Positions 1 through 11,723 of a DNA stretch of 64,000 nt are shown one piece after another. Below the pieces are notes generated by a model, which was not told the DNA's origin, ran no database searches, and saw nothing but the letters and a program-made list of their open reading frames with translations. Every line of letters begins with the position of its first letter. Within the stretch, counting starts at the first letter, position 1. The stretch is from Calendula officinalis. Its lineage: Eukaryota > Streptophyta > Magnoliopsida > Asterales > Asteraceae. A program made the translations under genes and the position numbers. The stretch is from the NCBI GenBank assembly GCA_963853835.1, contig OY970820.1, positions 35,798,873-35,862,872 of the forward strand, read 5' to 3'.

Positions 1-594
1 CAAGTTCATGATCTCCCCATTGCTCCCCTACAAAATAATCCAATCATCAACTGGAGGTACATAGATGATATGATTGAGATTATAAGAGAAGATAAGGTCA
101 CTCAAAGATTCAGAGCTTGGAAACCTTTGGTCATGTCCCTAACTAGAAGTGACATTATTAAGATGTTGATCATTGGTAAACCAAGAATGACTAAGAAGAA
201 CTGGAAGAATTCAGCTGCAGGTTATCTTACTGAAATGATTGATGCTGCTTTCTATCCAGAAAATTATCCAGAGAAGTACACAGATTCAGAAAATGTTCAA
301 GCTTGGAATGTGCTACCAACTGTCAACATGTACTTCTTTGAATATACAAGTAAGAAATGTGACTTATTCCTTTATGAGAAAGAGTATCCTCATTCTGAGA
401 AGACTCTCTATCAACTATGGTGCATGAATTTTATTAAACCACATGATGCTGTGATGCTCCAAAACAAATTGAATGAATTTGTTAAAAGAATCAGCAAATA
501 TATCATTGCACAAAGGAATAAAAGGAACCAACAGACTTTAGAAGGTGATAAGAAAAGAGCAAAGTTGTTGGAAGAAAAGAAAAAGAAGAAGTAA
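1..594 (+). CDS. C-terminal part of copia third ORF (partial)
   Basis: The reading frame is open from base 1, so this is the 3' end of a longer ORF that begins outside the window. It shares most of its residues with the end of the third ORF of the copia element at 7989-8501 on the other strand, for example the shared stretches EIIREDK and LIIGKPRMTKK. It ends in a Lys/Glu-rich tail at a TAA at 592-594. A polypurine tract (about 629-643) and the 3' LTR follow directly, so it lies downstream of pol in a Ty1/copia element. Function is unknown. I associate this extra ORF with Asteraceae copia elements, which is family knowledge from memory. Confidence 0.75.
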   Translation, partial: QVHDLPIAPLQNNPIINWRYIDDMIEIIREDKVTQRFRAWKPLVMSLTRSDIIKMLIIGKPRMTKKNWKNSAAGYLTEMIDAAFYPENYPEKYTDSENVQAWNVLPTVNMYFFEYTSKKCDLFLYEKEYPHSEKTLYQLWCMNFIKPHDAVMLQNKLNEFVKRISKYIIAQRNKRNQQTLEGDKKRAKLLEEKKKKK

Positions 595-643
595 ATAAGA
601 AACTTGATTGATTAAAGGATAATCAATAAGTTTAGGGGGAGAT

Positions 644-1261
644 TGTTAGAGCAAATCACAGATCAACTTAGTACTGATGCTGCAGTTGGTAATAATTATG
701 TTTATTACTGATGGGGCAGAAACATTTACTACTGATGAAGTTGATGCTGGTGTTCTCTATAACTTAGTTACTACTGATCATACAAAGATTGAAGATACTA
801 CTGATCATTGTAGTTACTACTGACGTTGGTTTCTGGACTTACTACTGATCACCAAGTTTACTACTGATGTTACTTATTTACTACTGGTGATTGGTTTTAC
901 TACTGATACGCGTTTATGGAACATATCAAGTCCGAGATCTTCGCAGAGATAGTTATAGAATGTAAATCAATGTATATCGTTTATAATTAGATGTAAATCG
1001 TATCCTAGAATAACTAGGGTAAATAGTTTAGCTTCAAGGACTATTATATATAGTTCCTTACGAATTGTAAACGTACGTGTGTATTGTTAACTTAATAATA
1101 TACATTGAAGCTTTTTGTGAAACTGTGTTCTTAATATTTCTCATATTGTTCATACAGTTCATCGTTCTTAATTATTGATATAGTGTTGATCCGCTGCAAC
1201 TTCTATCATCAAATAGATCTAAGGTGTTTATTAACTTGTTTATAGTTAATCGATCCTGACA
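644..1261 (+). mobile_element. 3' LTR of a Ty1/copia element
   Basis: The LTR starts TGTTAGA directly after the polypurine tract (TTTAGGGGGAGAT) and ends CGATCCTGACA, the same ends as the LTR at 16654-17123. The U3 part holds about eight copies of the motif TACTACTGAT. A TATATATA box lies near 1044-1052, followed by sequence shared with the other LTR (AGTTCCTTA). The 5' part of this element is left of the window. Its right target-site copy would be 1262-1266 (AGAGA), which cannot be verified here. Confidence 0.85.
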
Positions 1262-1278
1262 AGAGAGATGATAAATAC

Positions 1279-1577
1279 CTGGTGCAACAGGAGAGGAGTG
1301 ATCAAGGGGTTGTTTGTCATGATCATCTGGAAAATTGTTTAGGTCAAGTGGGTTTTTCCCACCCAAGGCTTGTAGCCTAGTGGTATCCAAGGTGGATTTA
1401 AGGTGTTGCCCATGACCTATTGGCCATGGGTTCAAGTCCCGTCGTGGACAAAAAAGGTGGAAGGTTCGAGGGAAGGCATACTGCCCCTTGTGGATGTCAC
1501 TGTCTAGGCTCGAACCACTAACTTACTAACTTGCCGTTCAAAAAAAAAAAAAAAAGTGGGTTTTTCCTGAAAACCAT
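1279..1577 (-). pseudogene. JAGGED-like C2H2 gene, exon 1, split by a SINE
   Basis: On the minus strand an ATG at 1577-1575 opens MVFRKNP. After the inserted SINE (1360-1555) is discounted, it continues as LDLNNFPDDHDKQPLDHSS and then PVAPG. A GT donor (GTATTT) follows at 1278. The N-terminus of JAGGED-type single C2H2 zinc-finger regulators of leaf and petal growth is, from memory, a short first exon with an LDLNNLPDD motif, and this matches. The zinc-finger exon would lie left of the window. The SINE brings a stop after the original ATG. A copia LTR sits only about 17 bp into intron 1. The exon identity rests on one short motif, so confidence is moderate. Confidence 0.5.
1360..1555 (+). mobile_element. 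tRNA-derived SINE with 12-bp target duplication
   Basis: The head carries an RNA polymerase III A box, TAGCCTAGTGG (1373-1383), and a B box, GGTTCAAGTCC (1429-1439), both fitting the consensus. The body ends in a run of A residues (about 1540-1555). The insertion is flanked by perfect direct repeats GTGGGTTTTTCC at 1348-1359 and 1556-1567. Head, tail and target duplication together make the call secure. It sits antisense in the JAG-like exon. Confidence 0.9.
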
Positions 1578-2141
1578 GAAAAGATTATAAGATTTAAAAG
1601 TGAACAAGAAGATTAGATAAGAAGCAGACAGAAGAAGCAGGTAGATGCATACATCTGATTCCACCGACAAAGAAAGATCCACAGAAATATATATTATTTT
1701 TATGTATATAACATAAAAGCGAGCGAGAACCAGTAACTGCAGCTACAGCACCAAATACAATGGAAATAACTAAAGATATATACTGATGGAATTAATTAAA
1801 TATATAATTAAAAATTAGATGACTTGAGTCTTTCTGTCACCCGCTCTCGGACATCTGTCTCTCAATGGAAGAAAGGGACACGTGGGCCGAGTAAAGTGGA
1901 TGGTTGGATTTAAATTTATGGTCTAAGAAAAAAAGATGGATGTTTTTTATTTCTTGGCCTACCTCCCCTTTTCCAATACAATATCCGTTCTAAATTATTA
2001 AACTGCAACTTCATGACCAATAGCAAACTTACTTCTAACATTATTTAGGTACGTATAACTTCAATTACTAATAGTCCTTTTAATTAAGGTTGGAAGACAA
2101 CTTATCATTTAAAACATATTGACAATGTAAATTTCTTATGT
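1578..2141. other. Flank upstream of the JAG-like exon
   Basis: This is read as 5'UTR and promoter of the JAG-like exon on the minus strand. The part next to the ATG is pyrimidine-rich in that direction (about 1580-1680). No other coding region is seen. This is inference from position only. Confidence 0.3.
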
Positions 2142-2380
2142 TACTCTCGATCTCTGTCCCTAAATAATATTTATATCTCTGTTTTTTTAGGATAGAGTTA
2201 GTGGAGAGTTATTGGTATAAGGTTAGTGTAACTATTCAACTTTTTCTTATTAATTGGAGATCGAGAGTTAGTGCTAAGTCATCGCACAAATTTTTATATA
2301 AGAAAGATTACATTTTATTAAGTAAACTGGATGAACATTAAAATAAATGAGAACTTAATTATTTAGGTACAGAGGGAATA
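2142..2380. mobile_element. Degenerate Stowaway-type MITE
   Basis: The ends are imperfect inverted repeats of the CTCCCTCxGTxCC type: CTCTGTCCCTAAATAAT near 2150-2167 and ATTTAGGTACAGAGGGAATA near 2361-2380. The interior is non-coding. The copy is old, and its TA target site is not clear. Confidence 0.45.
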
Positions 2381-4217
2381 AAACTAACTGTACTAAGTAC
2401 CCTCTCTTAATGTATTCCCTTTTGTTTGGTATTTCGCTATGTTACATCTTATCAAAATTAAAAAGTGTAAGAGTAATGTTACTTAGGCTTAAATTTAAAG
2501 GCTAGAAAGAATATTATACGAATAGATTATTACATGTGTCATTTTAAGTTTGTTTTAACTCGTCGCAAGCATTTATTTTGTCAATTCTCACAATCATATA
2601 TTTTTGAACATTTATAGATTTGAATAGCGTTTCTCAAAACAATAAACAAGTTAGGTTGTTAGGTGGGCTAGATCGTTGGGGGGGATCACAATATCACACA
2701 GAGCTTGCACACGTATTCACTAAAATATTTTTAATGGGCCAAATCTTATGTCTGGTGGGCCAGGTTCATCCCCTGTAAGATAAAAGGACAATGATCGATA
2801 TCGACTAATTGAGCATATTGTCATTGGACATGTAATCATCTCTCGCCACATCCTTGCAACTAAATTCTTACCCTGTTCAACCCCTCAAAATTTTCTTAAA
2901 ATTATTTTTGTCAGACGAAAAATATATATGAAAATATGAAGGTATAGCAACACATGGTGAGTCTGTAAGTGTGTCCTTTGAGTAGGACGTAGGGTGGAAG
3001 CAAGCTAGTAGGGAAATCAAGACAAAACCTAGTCCAAACATGAGTAAAAACAATGTAAATTAGTGTTCATAAAAGTAATGTCATGATATATCTAACGTTC
3101 TAGCTAGCTTTTGATGTCTTTAATTAACTTTACATCGAATCAAATCACCCAGTTAAGTTTGTGACTGACTACAGGTACTTGGGTATATTAATAATATCAG
3201 AAATTTAGGTAAAAAAAAGGGTCATTTGAGTGATTAGGGTTTGTTGTTTAAATATGTGTACTTGATATTTTTATGATTGTTTAAGACGTTAACGTATGGT
3301 ACACAGATAAAGGTACAATAATCGTGATAGAGTTCCATGTTCATGCTCTCAGACTACTAGACTAGATGATGACTCAGAAGCTTAATTGCCACAAGATACT
3401 TTAAAACAAAAGCAATAATTATATTTTATAAAAAGTCATACTATGTGAAATGTGATAAAAAAAAAAACATGATGATGACCCAGAAGCTTATGTCCATGCA
3501 CGTCAAACAAAATTACTGATTTCATAATTGATAAACTTTTGTAGTTTGGATCTTATCGAAAAACTACATGATGTCGCATAAATTAAGAAAGTAAACTTTC
3601 GATAATAGATTTTGCTAAAAAAAATTCATTTGATCATGTCCAAAATACTAATGAGTAGTAACGAATGGACAGCCTGTATACAGAGGTAGCACTTAAGTAC
3701 CGATAAAGTAATTAAAACAAATTTTGATATCAAAATTTCATCAAGGTAACTTAATTAGCTATATATTCAATATCCGTTGGTTGACGATATATGTATATTT
3801 ATTACTCGTACAGGTTCTAAGGCTACATATAAATTTTGTACCCCGCAGACTCGTTTTCAATAATTTACTGTTACATCTTTAATAATCTTTTGAGAAATAA
3901 TAAATCTTATTGTATATTTTCCTTTATACTTGAGTGGATTAAAAAAAAAACATAGACCGCTTTCTGATTAACATTTCAAATTATGAAGGAAATTGTTTCT
4001 TACAAAATTGCCCGAAACTATAAAATAATACCTTTTTTAAAATAATATAAAATAAATCTGTTGATTCGGATTAATATAATATTTTTTAAAATTATTGAGC
4101 TTTAACATAAATGGTTATATATCAAGGGATCCAACATCGTCTAGACTGTAGAGGTCAAAGTTCAATGGTCGTATTTGACTAAATGGATTACGGTGGACAA
4201 AAATAATTGCTATTATG
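2381..4217. other. AT-rich intergenic DNA
   Basis: I see no gene, RNA or recognisable element in this stretch. It is AT-rich with many stop codons in all frames. Confidence 0.5.
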
Positions 4218-4520
4218 TGGGCCTAAACCCAAAGCGTTAGCAACATCGGTTAATCGATAACCAACCCGTGAACCCACAATGACAAAGAAAAAATATATTT
4301 GACCAAACTGAACTACAACGAAACCGAGCAGTTACGATTTGTAAATAACCCAAAATGGTGGTTATGGGTTCAGTTTCGTTCGTATTTGAGTGAGACCTAC
4401 TCATAGGCATCATCCTTAAACGCCAATATAACGTAAGTTGGTGGGTGATGGATTGGAGAATTTGGGTTTTTGAAGCAATATTGGGTCTTTTAGTTAGGAA
4501 AAATATTTTTAACCGGCCCA
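4218..4520 (+). promoter_or_regulatory. Site-II motifs upstream of RPL15
   Basis: TGGGCC at 4218-4223, followed by TAAACCC, and GGCCCA at 4515-4520 lie within 460 bp of the RPL15 start. Site-II (TGGGCY) and telo-box-like motifs are typical of plant ribosomal-protein and plastid-housekeeping promoters. The motif match is visible; the function is inferred. Confidence 0.45.
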
Positions 4521-4674
4521 AATTCTGTTTTAGACCCAAAACCCGGTCTAGGTCGAATTCAAAAATGGATCCTTGAAACCCGATTACCTACCTGATCTTC
4601 TTCGTCATCAGTATCATATCCATTCGATGAACTCCCTAATCTACTCGCAATACAATTGAAAGCTTTCCCCTCCA

Positions 4675-6273
4675 ATGGCTTCCATCTTCTCCTTCACCTC
4701 ACCCTCCTCATTACTCGCCCACCATTCTTCTAATTTCAAGGTACGCTCTCCTTCCCTCTATCTGTCTTAACGACTATTAATCACGATTAATCTGACAAAA
4801 CAGGGGAGTGTGAGAAATCTCAAGTCAAGCATTTGTCAATTTCCTTCAATTTCTAACAACAAGAACAGACTACAACAACGGAAACCGTTAGTTGTTGCTT
4901 CTGCGTCCCCAATTCCATCAGAGGTTGTGACTTCCAGTGTCCGGTTCCGGCTTGACAATTTGGGTCCACAACCGGGTTCGAGAAAGAACCGGAAGAGAAA
5001 GGGTAGAGGCCATGCTGCCGGTCAAGGAGGGAGCTGCGGGTTTGGGATGAGAGGTCAGAAATCGAGGTCTGGTCCCGGTGTTCGCAAGGGTTTTGAGGGT
5101 GGTCAGATGCCACTTTACCGTCGACTTCCTAAATTAAGGGGTATTGCCGGAGGTAATAAAACATCTTTTTTGGTTCATATGCACGCCAATTGTTGTTGCC
5201 TAGTTTTGCTTAATGTTGACTCATATTGCTTTTTTATTTATTAAATGAAGGTATGTCTGCGGGATTATCGAAATACGTTCCGGTGAACTTAAAAGACATA
5301 GAAACAGCTGGATTTAAAGAGGGAGAAGAGGTTTCTTTGGAATCATTGAAAGCCAAGGGGCTGATTAATCCATCAGGAAGAGAAAGGAGACTTCCTCTTA
5401 AGGTACAAAATTTCCTATTTCATCGCTAAAAATGATATATTTCTGATTTAATTACTCTCGGATCGTTTTTAGTTTGCTAATAGATAAATGTTTACTTGTT
5501 GAATTTGATTATTAAACTCATATTCTTGTCTGTCTTTGAAGTTTAGGGGACTAAATATTCATATCTGTTTGCTATTTACAGGAAACTTTTAGTTATTATA
5601 CGTGGGCTTTTATGGAAACCAAGTTACTTATTCGATTAGTTCATATTAATGAGTATCAAAAACATATTATGAAAAAAGGATAAGACTTAATTGTCTAGTG
5701 GACGCAAACAGAGCATAAATATTAAATGAAAAACTTGTAAAACTTAAAGCCCAAAAAAACGTGTTCATTAAAGGTGTAAATGATCCGAGCAGGGTTGAAC
5801 TCAACTCGTTTTCGAGCTCGGCCTCAGCTCAGGACCTTTCTCAACTAATGAGTAAATGACAATTCTGCCCCTAGAAGTGACAAGTTGACCTTTTCTTTTG
5901 CACCCAAATCCTGTATTTAAAGCATGTTTCATCCCTTGCATAATTAACAGAATATTATATCGTTATTAGTTTATTACTAATCCGGTAGCTTGTTAATCTT
6001 TCAAAAGCAATAAATTAATAAAATTTTATGTATTTTCAGATTCTTGGTGACGGGGATTTGAGTGTAAAGTTGACTTTCAAGGCCCGTGCTTTTTCCACAC
6101 AAGCAAAAGAGAAACTTGAAGCTGCGGGTTGTTCCTTAACCGTGTTACCGGGCCGTAAGAAATGGGTCAAACCATCTGTGGCTAAAAACCTGGCCCGTGC
6201 TGATGAATACTTTGCCAAGAAACGGGCTGCTGCAGCTGCTGATGAATCACCCGAACCAACTTCTACTGTTTAA
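4675..6273 (+). CDS. RPL15: 50S ribosomal protein L15, chloroplastic (4 exons)
   Basis: Exons are 4675-4740, 4804-5152, 5251-5402 and 6040-6273, giving 266 residues; all introns are GT-AG and the frame is kept across every junction. Residues 1 to about 60 are Ser-rich and poor in acidic residues, as in a chloroplast transit peptide, with likely cleavage near VVASAS. The mature part shows uL15 hallmarks: LDNLGPQPGSRKNRKRKGRG, the Gly/Arg loop GMRGQKSRSG, GFEGGQMPLYRRLPK, then the C-terminal domain with ILGDGDL and an acidic/Ala tail. The protein binds 23S rRNA in the plastid large subunit. Length is close to other plant plastid L15 proteins. The ATG has context TCCAATGGC. No disabling change is seen, so this looks functional. 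Confidence 0.96.
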
Positions 6274-6502
6274 AAACCACTCATTCCTTTTGGTTGTTTG
6301 TTGTAAGATTAAAAGTAGATGTAAAGCAGACATTAATGCATATTCTATTATTCTGTTTGTCTTGAATCTTCTCATCTTTTTAGCTTCTAAAAATGTCATC
6401 TTTTAAAACACCCAAATACGGAAATGATATTCGTGTCACGTTATATAGGGCAATATACGAATTTAGGTAACTTCTCATAAGAAAGAAAAAAATTAACAAG
6501 GA

Positions 6503-6889
6503 TCTATCTTTACTATATAAAATACATTTGATACATCTTCAAATTAACAAGAGTTAATTTTCAGCAAAATACTTGTTATTATAGGAAATACTTGAAAATT
6601 TTGACAACCGTGAGACTCGAACTTGCGACATTCGTATTATTAGCAAATGTCACTGACCAACTGAGTTACTATGCTAGATATTGATTACTTCACTTTAATT
6701 ATCCATGTACCATATTATCTTTATTAATCTCTAAAACCATATACCACCACCACCCAATACCGTCGTCCCACCAACCACCACCGTCACAGCTTCGTAGCCC
6801 TATGCACAACCACCAACTAACATCACTATCACCTCCGTAAAATATAGTTAAAGGGTACTCGATGTTGCATTATGCGGATACCTTGCTAG
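6503..6889 (+). mobile_element. Short non-autonomous Helitron
   Basis: It begins TCTATCTTTACTATATAAAA, a typical plant Helitron 5' end, preceded by A. It ends CTTGCTAG followed by T, 387 bp in all, with an imperfect hairpin about 12 nt before CTAG. The last 50 bp match, in inverted orientation, the end at 7798. The interior holds an antisense tRNA-like segment (about 6590-6690; B-box-like AGTTCGAGTCTC on the minus strand) and a CCACCA-rich stretch. No coding capacity is seen. Confidence 0.55.
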
Positions 6890-7797
6890 TATATATAGAG
6901 TTTATATACATTATGTATAGAATTAAAAATATGGAAATGGATGAATATTTTAATTGAAACTTAGATTGTAGTTAAAATTGATTACCTAGTAGTAAGGACG
7001 TTTAAAATGATCTATTTAAAATTACGAGTTAGATCCATGTGAGTTTTTAGCAGGTGTCTGGAGGAAAGTTCACAAAGTTGCGTAAATTGTAAGCAAAATT
7101 CGACTACTCCGTCTGTTTTATACTCTTTTATTGAAGAAAAAAAAATTAGTTACTACTTAAAGATATTTGATGTAGAATTCACATGGTTGTCAATTGCAAG
7201 GATACGTGGTGGGTTTTCATCTTTAGTAGTTTGCCTGTGGGTCACTAAAAGTGGTTGAGTGTTGGTAAAGTAGCATAAGTATAGCAACACAATTATTTGG
7301 CTTTTCACACCAAATCAAATAAGATCTTTTTCACCCTTCAGTGTATCTTGGTTAAAAAAGAATATAACATTTTTTATTAGTTTTTGATTGTATATGATAT
7401 CTCTTTGGTAACAGTCCAATCAACACACAAGTTGTTATCTTACAAGTTACAATAAAAATTACAATATAGTTATACTCTAATTGTGTCAAATATTGTTGTA
7501 TTTCACTTGATTTATCTAAATTAGAAAATTGTTCTATAAGAAAGAGGGAGCGTTATTATTGTGTTAGCAAAAAAAAATTCGCTAAATTTTTAAAGGTTTT
7601 AACGTTTAAGGACACCTCAACTTAACAGTTGTGATTTTTTTTTTCCGGCTTTTTGTTAAAAAAAATTGATGATTTTTGCTTACATTTCAAAACACCTAAT
7701 CACATGGGAATTATTTATCATGATTATCATAATTAGGATGTTTACTGTTTTATGTAGGTTATGTTTAGGAAAGCTTATTTAAGAGATTTTAAGTGTA
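6890..7797. other. AT-rich intergenic DNA
   Basis: No gene or clear element is seen between the two Helitron ends. Frames are short and low in complexity. Confidence 0.5.
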
Positions 7798-7955
7798 CTA
7801 GCAGGGTATTCGCGCAATGCGGGAGCGGGTATTCGTAACTATATTTCGAAGTGACAAAAGTACCGGTGGTAGTGTCAATAACGATGGTGATAAGTGGTGG
7901 TGCGTAGTGATGGTAGGTGCCGACATTAGTAATGCTAGTATCAGATCCGAAATAA
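7798..7955 (-). mobile_element. 3' end of a second Helitron, minus strand
   Basis: On the minus strand the sequence ends CCCGCATTGCGCG (hairpin-forming) then AATACCCTGCTAG, the CTAG being at 7801-7798 with T following. The terminal part, including AATATAGTTA and a CCACCA-rich subterminal region, matches the 6503-6889 element. The body is cut at about 7955 by the copia element. Confidence 0.5.
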
Positions 7956-7988
7956 AGAATGATGCACTCAATATCTGTAAAAAGAATT

Positions 7989-10900
7989 TTATTCTTGTTC
8001 TTCCTTCTTTCTCTTCTCTAAAGTTCTTTCATTCTGTTTCTTTCGTTGAGCAATAATGAATTTGCTGTTTCTCTTGATGAAATAATTGAGTTTGTTTTGA
8101 AACATTACAGCATCATATGGTTTTATCATGGTGTTTGTGAATATCTGATACATGGTTTCTTCAGAGTGTGGATATTCTTTTTCATATAAATACAGCTCAC
8201 AATTCTTGTTTGATCTTTCAAAGAAGTACATATTTACTGTAGGGAGTACATTCCAAACATACACATTTTCTGTGTTTGTAAATATTTCTGGGTAGTTATC
8301 TGGATAATATGCAGCATCAATCATTTTAGTAATGTATCCAGCTCCAGAGTTCTTCCATGATTTCTTTGTCATTCTAGGTTTTCCAATGATTAGAAGTTTG
8401 ATTATATCACTTCTTGAACAGGATCTAATCATAGGTAACCATCCAGTAAATCTTTGAACAATTTTGTCTTCCCTTATAATTTCTATAACATTATTATCCA
8501 TAACTCTCCAATTGATGATTGGATTGTTTTCAAGGAGAGCAACTGGAACTTCAAGAACGGGAATAATTTGCTCTGTTTTTTATTTCTTTTTAATGCTCTG
8601 TTCTTGTGGAAGAGCTTTTCTTTTCTTTGTTTGGGGAGAGGAAGTTTCACCAGTAGTTGATATACTACCAGTTTGAATTAATGTTGGACTTATTGGGATT
8701 AAAGCATTTCCTTTTTCTTCTTTTGGTTCTACTTCAGCTAATTCTTTCTTCTTGGCAGTACAATATTTATCTATTATTGTGATCATCTTCATTCTGCCAA
8801 AAGATTTTGCACTATGCCCTTTTGACTTCAGAAATTCAATCATGTTTGTCTTCCGTTCAAACACATCATCTGTTAGTTCACTCTTTGTTCTTTTAAATTC
8901 AGCTACCAGATCTTCAAGACAGTTTAGATGTTCTTCTTCAATTTTTCTAAGTCTTTTAAATTCAGCATGTTGGTCTTCTATCTGAACATCCTTTATCTGT
9001 GGAACATCTTTTATTTGAGGAACATCTTTTACAGCCCTTTTCTTTTCTTCAAGTGCTTGATACATAGCCACTTTCTTTAAGTACCTCATATGTTTCACCT
9101 TCCATCTGGATTGTTTTTCAGATCTGACATGATTAATTTTGTTCACCATGTGGTGACCTAATGCTCTATTGGGATAATCTTCATCATAGATCTCTTTTCC
9201 TTTTCCAATACAAGCTGGAAGAACAGATGGAGGTGGAGTATATTTCATATCTGGGATACCAGGAATTTCAAAATTTGGATAAAACAGTTTAAGTTGGTCT
9301 TCTAGTAGTATCTTGGGATGTGGAGGAAGTGTGCATTCATCTACTTCAAACCAATTCACATTATCATCAATGTCAGGTATGATAAGTGGTTGATCAGGTG
9401 TTGGTGGTTTTGAGATGATGACATATCTTTCTCTTTCAGTAAGTTCAGGAATTTCTTCATCTTCCTCTTCAGTAGTAGCTAAAGTGGTTACTACTGGAAT
9501 TTCTTCAGGAATTACTACTGATAGGGCATCAGTAGTGTTTGTTGTTACAATTGGAGGTACTACTGCTATATCATCAGTAGTAGTAGGAGTTACTACTGAC
9601 GTTTCTTCTTGTTGTTGTTCTTGTACTGAAGCAGTAATATCTTCATCAGTAGCATCCATGTTTTCTAGGCCTTCATCATTAAACTGGCCTTCAGTAGCAG
9701 TTGATTCTTTGAGATTAAGGAGAGAAGTTGCTGCTGCTGCAATTGATGTGTCTATCATAGTTTGGATAGTATCCTTCTCCCCCTTAGTGATCTCAACAGG
9801 TGGAGCATCACTACCATTAACCTTCTTTCTGAGCTTTCTAATTATCTTTGTTTGTTGAACAAGTCTGTGCTCATATAGTTTCATCCTCTTGTTAATAGTG
9901 TTGATGTGCTTTTTCATATAGGTTATGGTTTTCCCTTGATTTGTTAAAAATTTTAGACAATCTTGTACAGTGGTTTCAAGGTTTTCCATCCTATCCGTCA
10001 ATGATTTTTGTTTAATAATGCCCTCACTCCTTCTAGCAAGATCATCGGGCTCACTAACTGGTACATTGATTTTAAGGTTTTCCTTCCTAGCCATCAATTT
10101 GGTTTGTTTAATACTGCCCTCAGCCCATTTGGTTGGATCATTGGGCTCATTTGGTACATTGGCTTTAAGGTTGTCCATCCTATCCGTCAATTCAATGAGT
10201 TCTGTTCTACCCTCATCACTTCTTGGTGATGAAATGGGTTGTTTGCACATACTCTTCTTCCTAGAAGAAGCAGTAATGCCCCCCTTGTGGTTTCTTGGCA
10301 CTGGGGTCCTCTCAGTAATTCCTCAAATTCTGAGTCATCATCAAGAGTTGCCGAGGTCTGGGTCCTAATGATGTTCTCACTATCCTGTGCACCCACCTTT
10401 GGGGCATCAGTAGTGAGAGCCCTTTCCTCATGACATCTCTCCTCCTGTGAGGTCAACTCTTGGAGCCTGGGGTGTGACTCAAGTTGTCCCCTGGTGTCCT
10501 TTAAGGAAGATTTCTTCCTTTTATAAATGATGGATATGTTTTGGGCTGGTGGTAGGTCTTCCACAGAGTGAAGAGTAGCACTCTGAGGATTTATTTCATG
10601 TTCCTGGGACACATTCAGGACATTTGATGGTGTATCTATTTGAGTGGACTGTATGGTTTCTGTTTGGGCTATATTTGGGGGTGATGGAGTGGGTTGGGGT
10701 TCAAGTGGGTGAGTTGAACCTTCTCCAGTAGGTGGTTGATCATTGATCATATTTGGAAGAAGTGGAGTAATTTTACCAGAAAATTTAAATTGTTTTCTCA
10801 TGTTAGAAAACACCTTTTTGTTCAATTCAGGAGTTACAAATCTGTGTTTAGGAATGGAAAGGTTTTGTAGTTCACAATTTAAAATATGAGTTAGGAATCT

Positions 10901-11509
10901 CGGATACATTAAAAATGTAGATGAAGAAATATTTCCAAGCATTCCTTCAAAGATCATGTTTGAAAAATTGAATACTTGTCCTGTACTCAGACAAACAACA
11001 GCAGATGCTATTGACTTGTTGAATTCATTCCAAGTACTCCTTTTAGGAGAGATGCAATGTTGAATGGTATGTATAAAAAACTTCCATTGGGGTGAAAGAA
11101 GACCTTTTTGAAATGTGACTATATCTAGTCTTCCTTCATACCCCATTTTTTGTAAATTTTCAACAAGATCCTCCTTTGGCAAAGAGAACATACCTGATTC
11201 ATCATGAAGTTGAAGATGTTGTCTGATGGATTGTTCAGTGATGGTGATTGTTTTTCCATCCACAGTTGATTTGATCATTGACATAGTGAACCCTTCAGTT
11301 CTTTCAGCATTAGTCCAGAAATCAACTAGATGTTGTTGATACGCTGTTGGGTTGTTGGAGAGTGCAAACATAATGTAGGAGTTCTTTAGGAACCTTACAA
11401 TGGGACGAAAGTCTTTTGTGCCGTCTGGATTCCTCAAGAAAGCACACATATTATGGAATCCGGAATATTTAAGATCAGTTGGGATTGTAAGAGATTTTAG
11501 GGTTGCCAT
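7989..11509 (-). pseudogene. Copia third ORF (putative plant transposon protein), broken
   Basis: The ATG at 11509 opens MATLKSLTIPTDLKYSGFHN, followed by an N-terminal domain (about 250 residues) of the type I recall as putative plant transposon protein in Asteraceae copia elements. The middle is Pro/Thr/Ser-rich and then has a long coiled-coil-like stretch (about 9850-10180) with DRMDNLK/DRMENLE heptads. The C-terminus is Lys-rich and matches 1-594. A frameshift lies in the overlap 10187-10301, and one in-frame TAA at 8580-8582 separates the last 196 codons, 26 of them before the next ATG at 8501. The position after pol recalls env-like ORFs, but I see no signal peptide or membrane segment. 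Function is unknown. Confidence 0.75.
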
Positions 11510-11701
11510 GGTGATTGAGTTTGATATTTTGAGATGAGTTTCTTTCAGAGAGAGTGATCGTCTTGTTAGGAATTTCAGGTTTGAGAAAGAAATTGAGTTG
11601 TTACTGATGAAAGGTTTTGATCGAATTTGTGCAGAGATAAGGGTTTAGCGTAGGGTTTATCAGATCGAGGAAAAGATAATGCTAAATTAATCTCAGTCAG
11701 G

Positions 11702-11709
11702 TATTTATA
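11702..11709 (-). promoter_or_regulatory. TATA box before the third ORF
   Basis: On the minus strand TATAAATA at 11709-11702 lies about 195 bp upstream of the third-ORF ATG. A pyrimidine- and CAA-rich leader typical of plant 5'UTRs lies between. This suggests a separate transcript for the third ORF. It is inferred from sequence only. Confidence 0.45.
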
Positions 11710-11723
11710 TTTTTCGATTAAAC

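Noticed and set aside
4237..4539. 100-residue minus-strand frame
   Set aside because: Overlaps the RPL15 promoter with its site-II motifs; composition is not protein-like and no domain is seen.
7989..11509. Reading the copia third ORF as a true envelope gene
   Set aside because: No signal peptide, transmembrane segment or fusion-type motif is visible; only its position is env-like.
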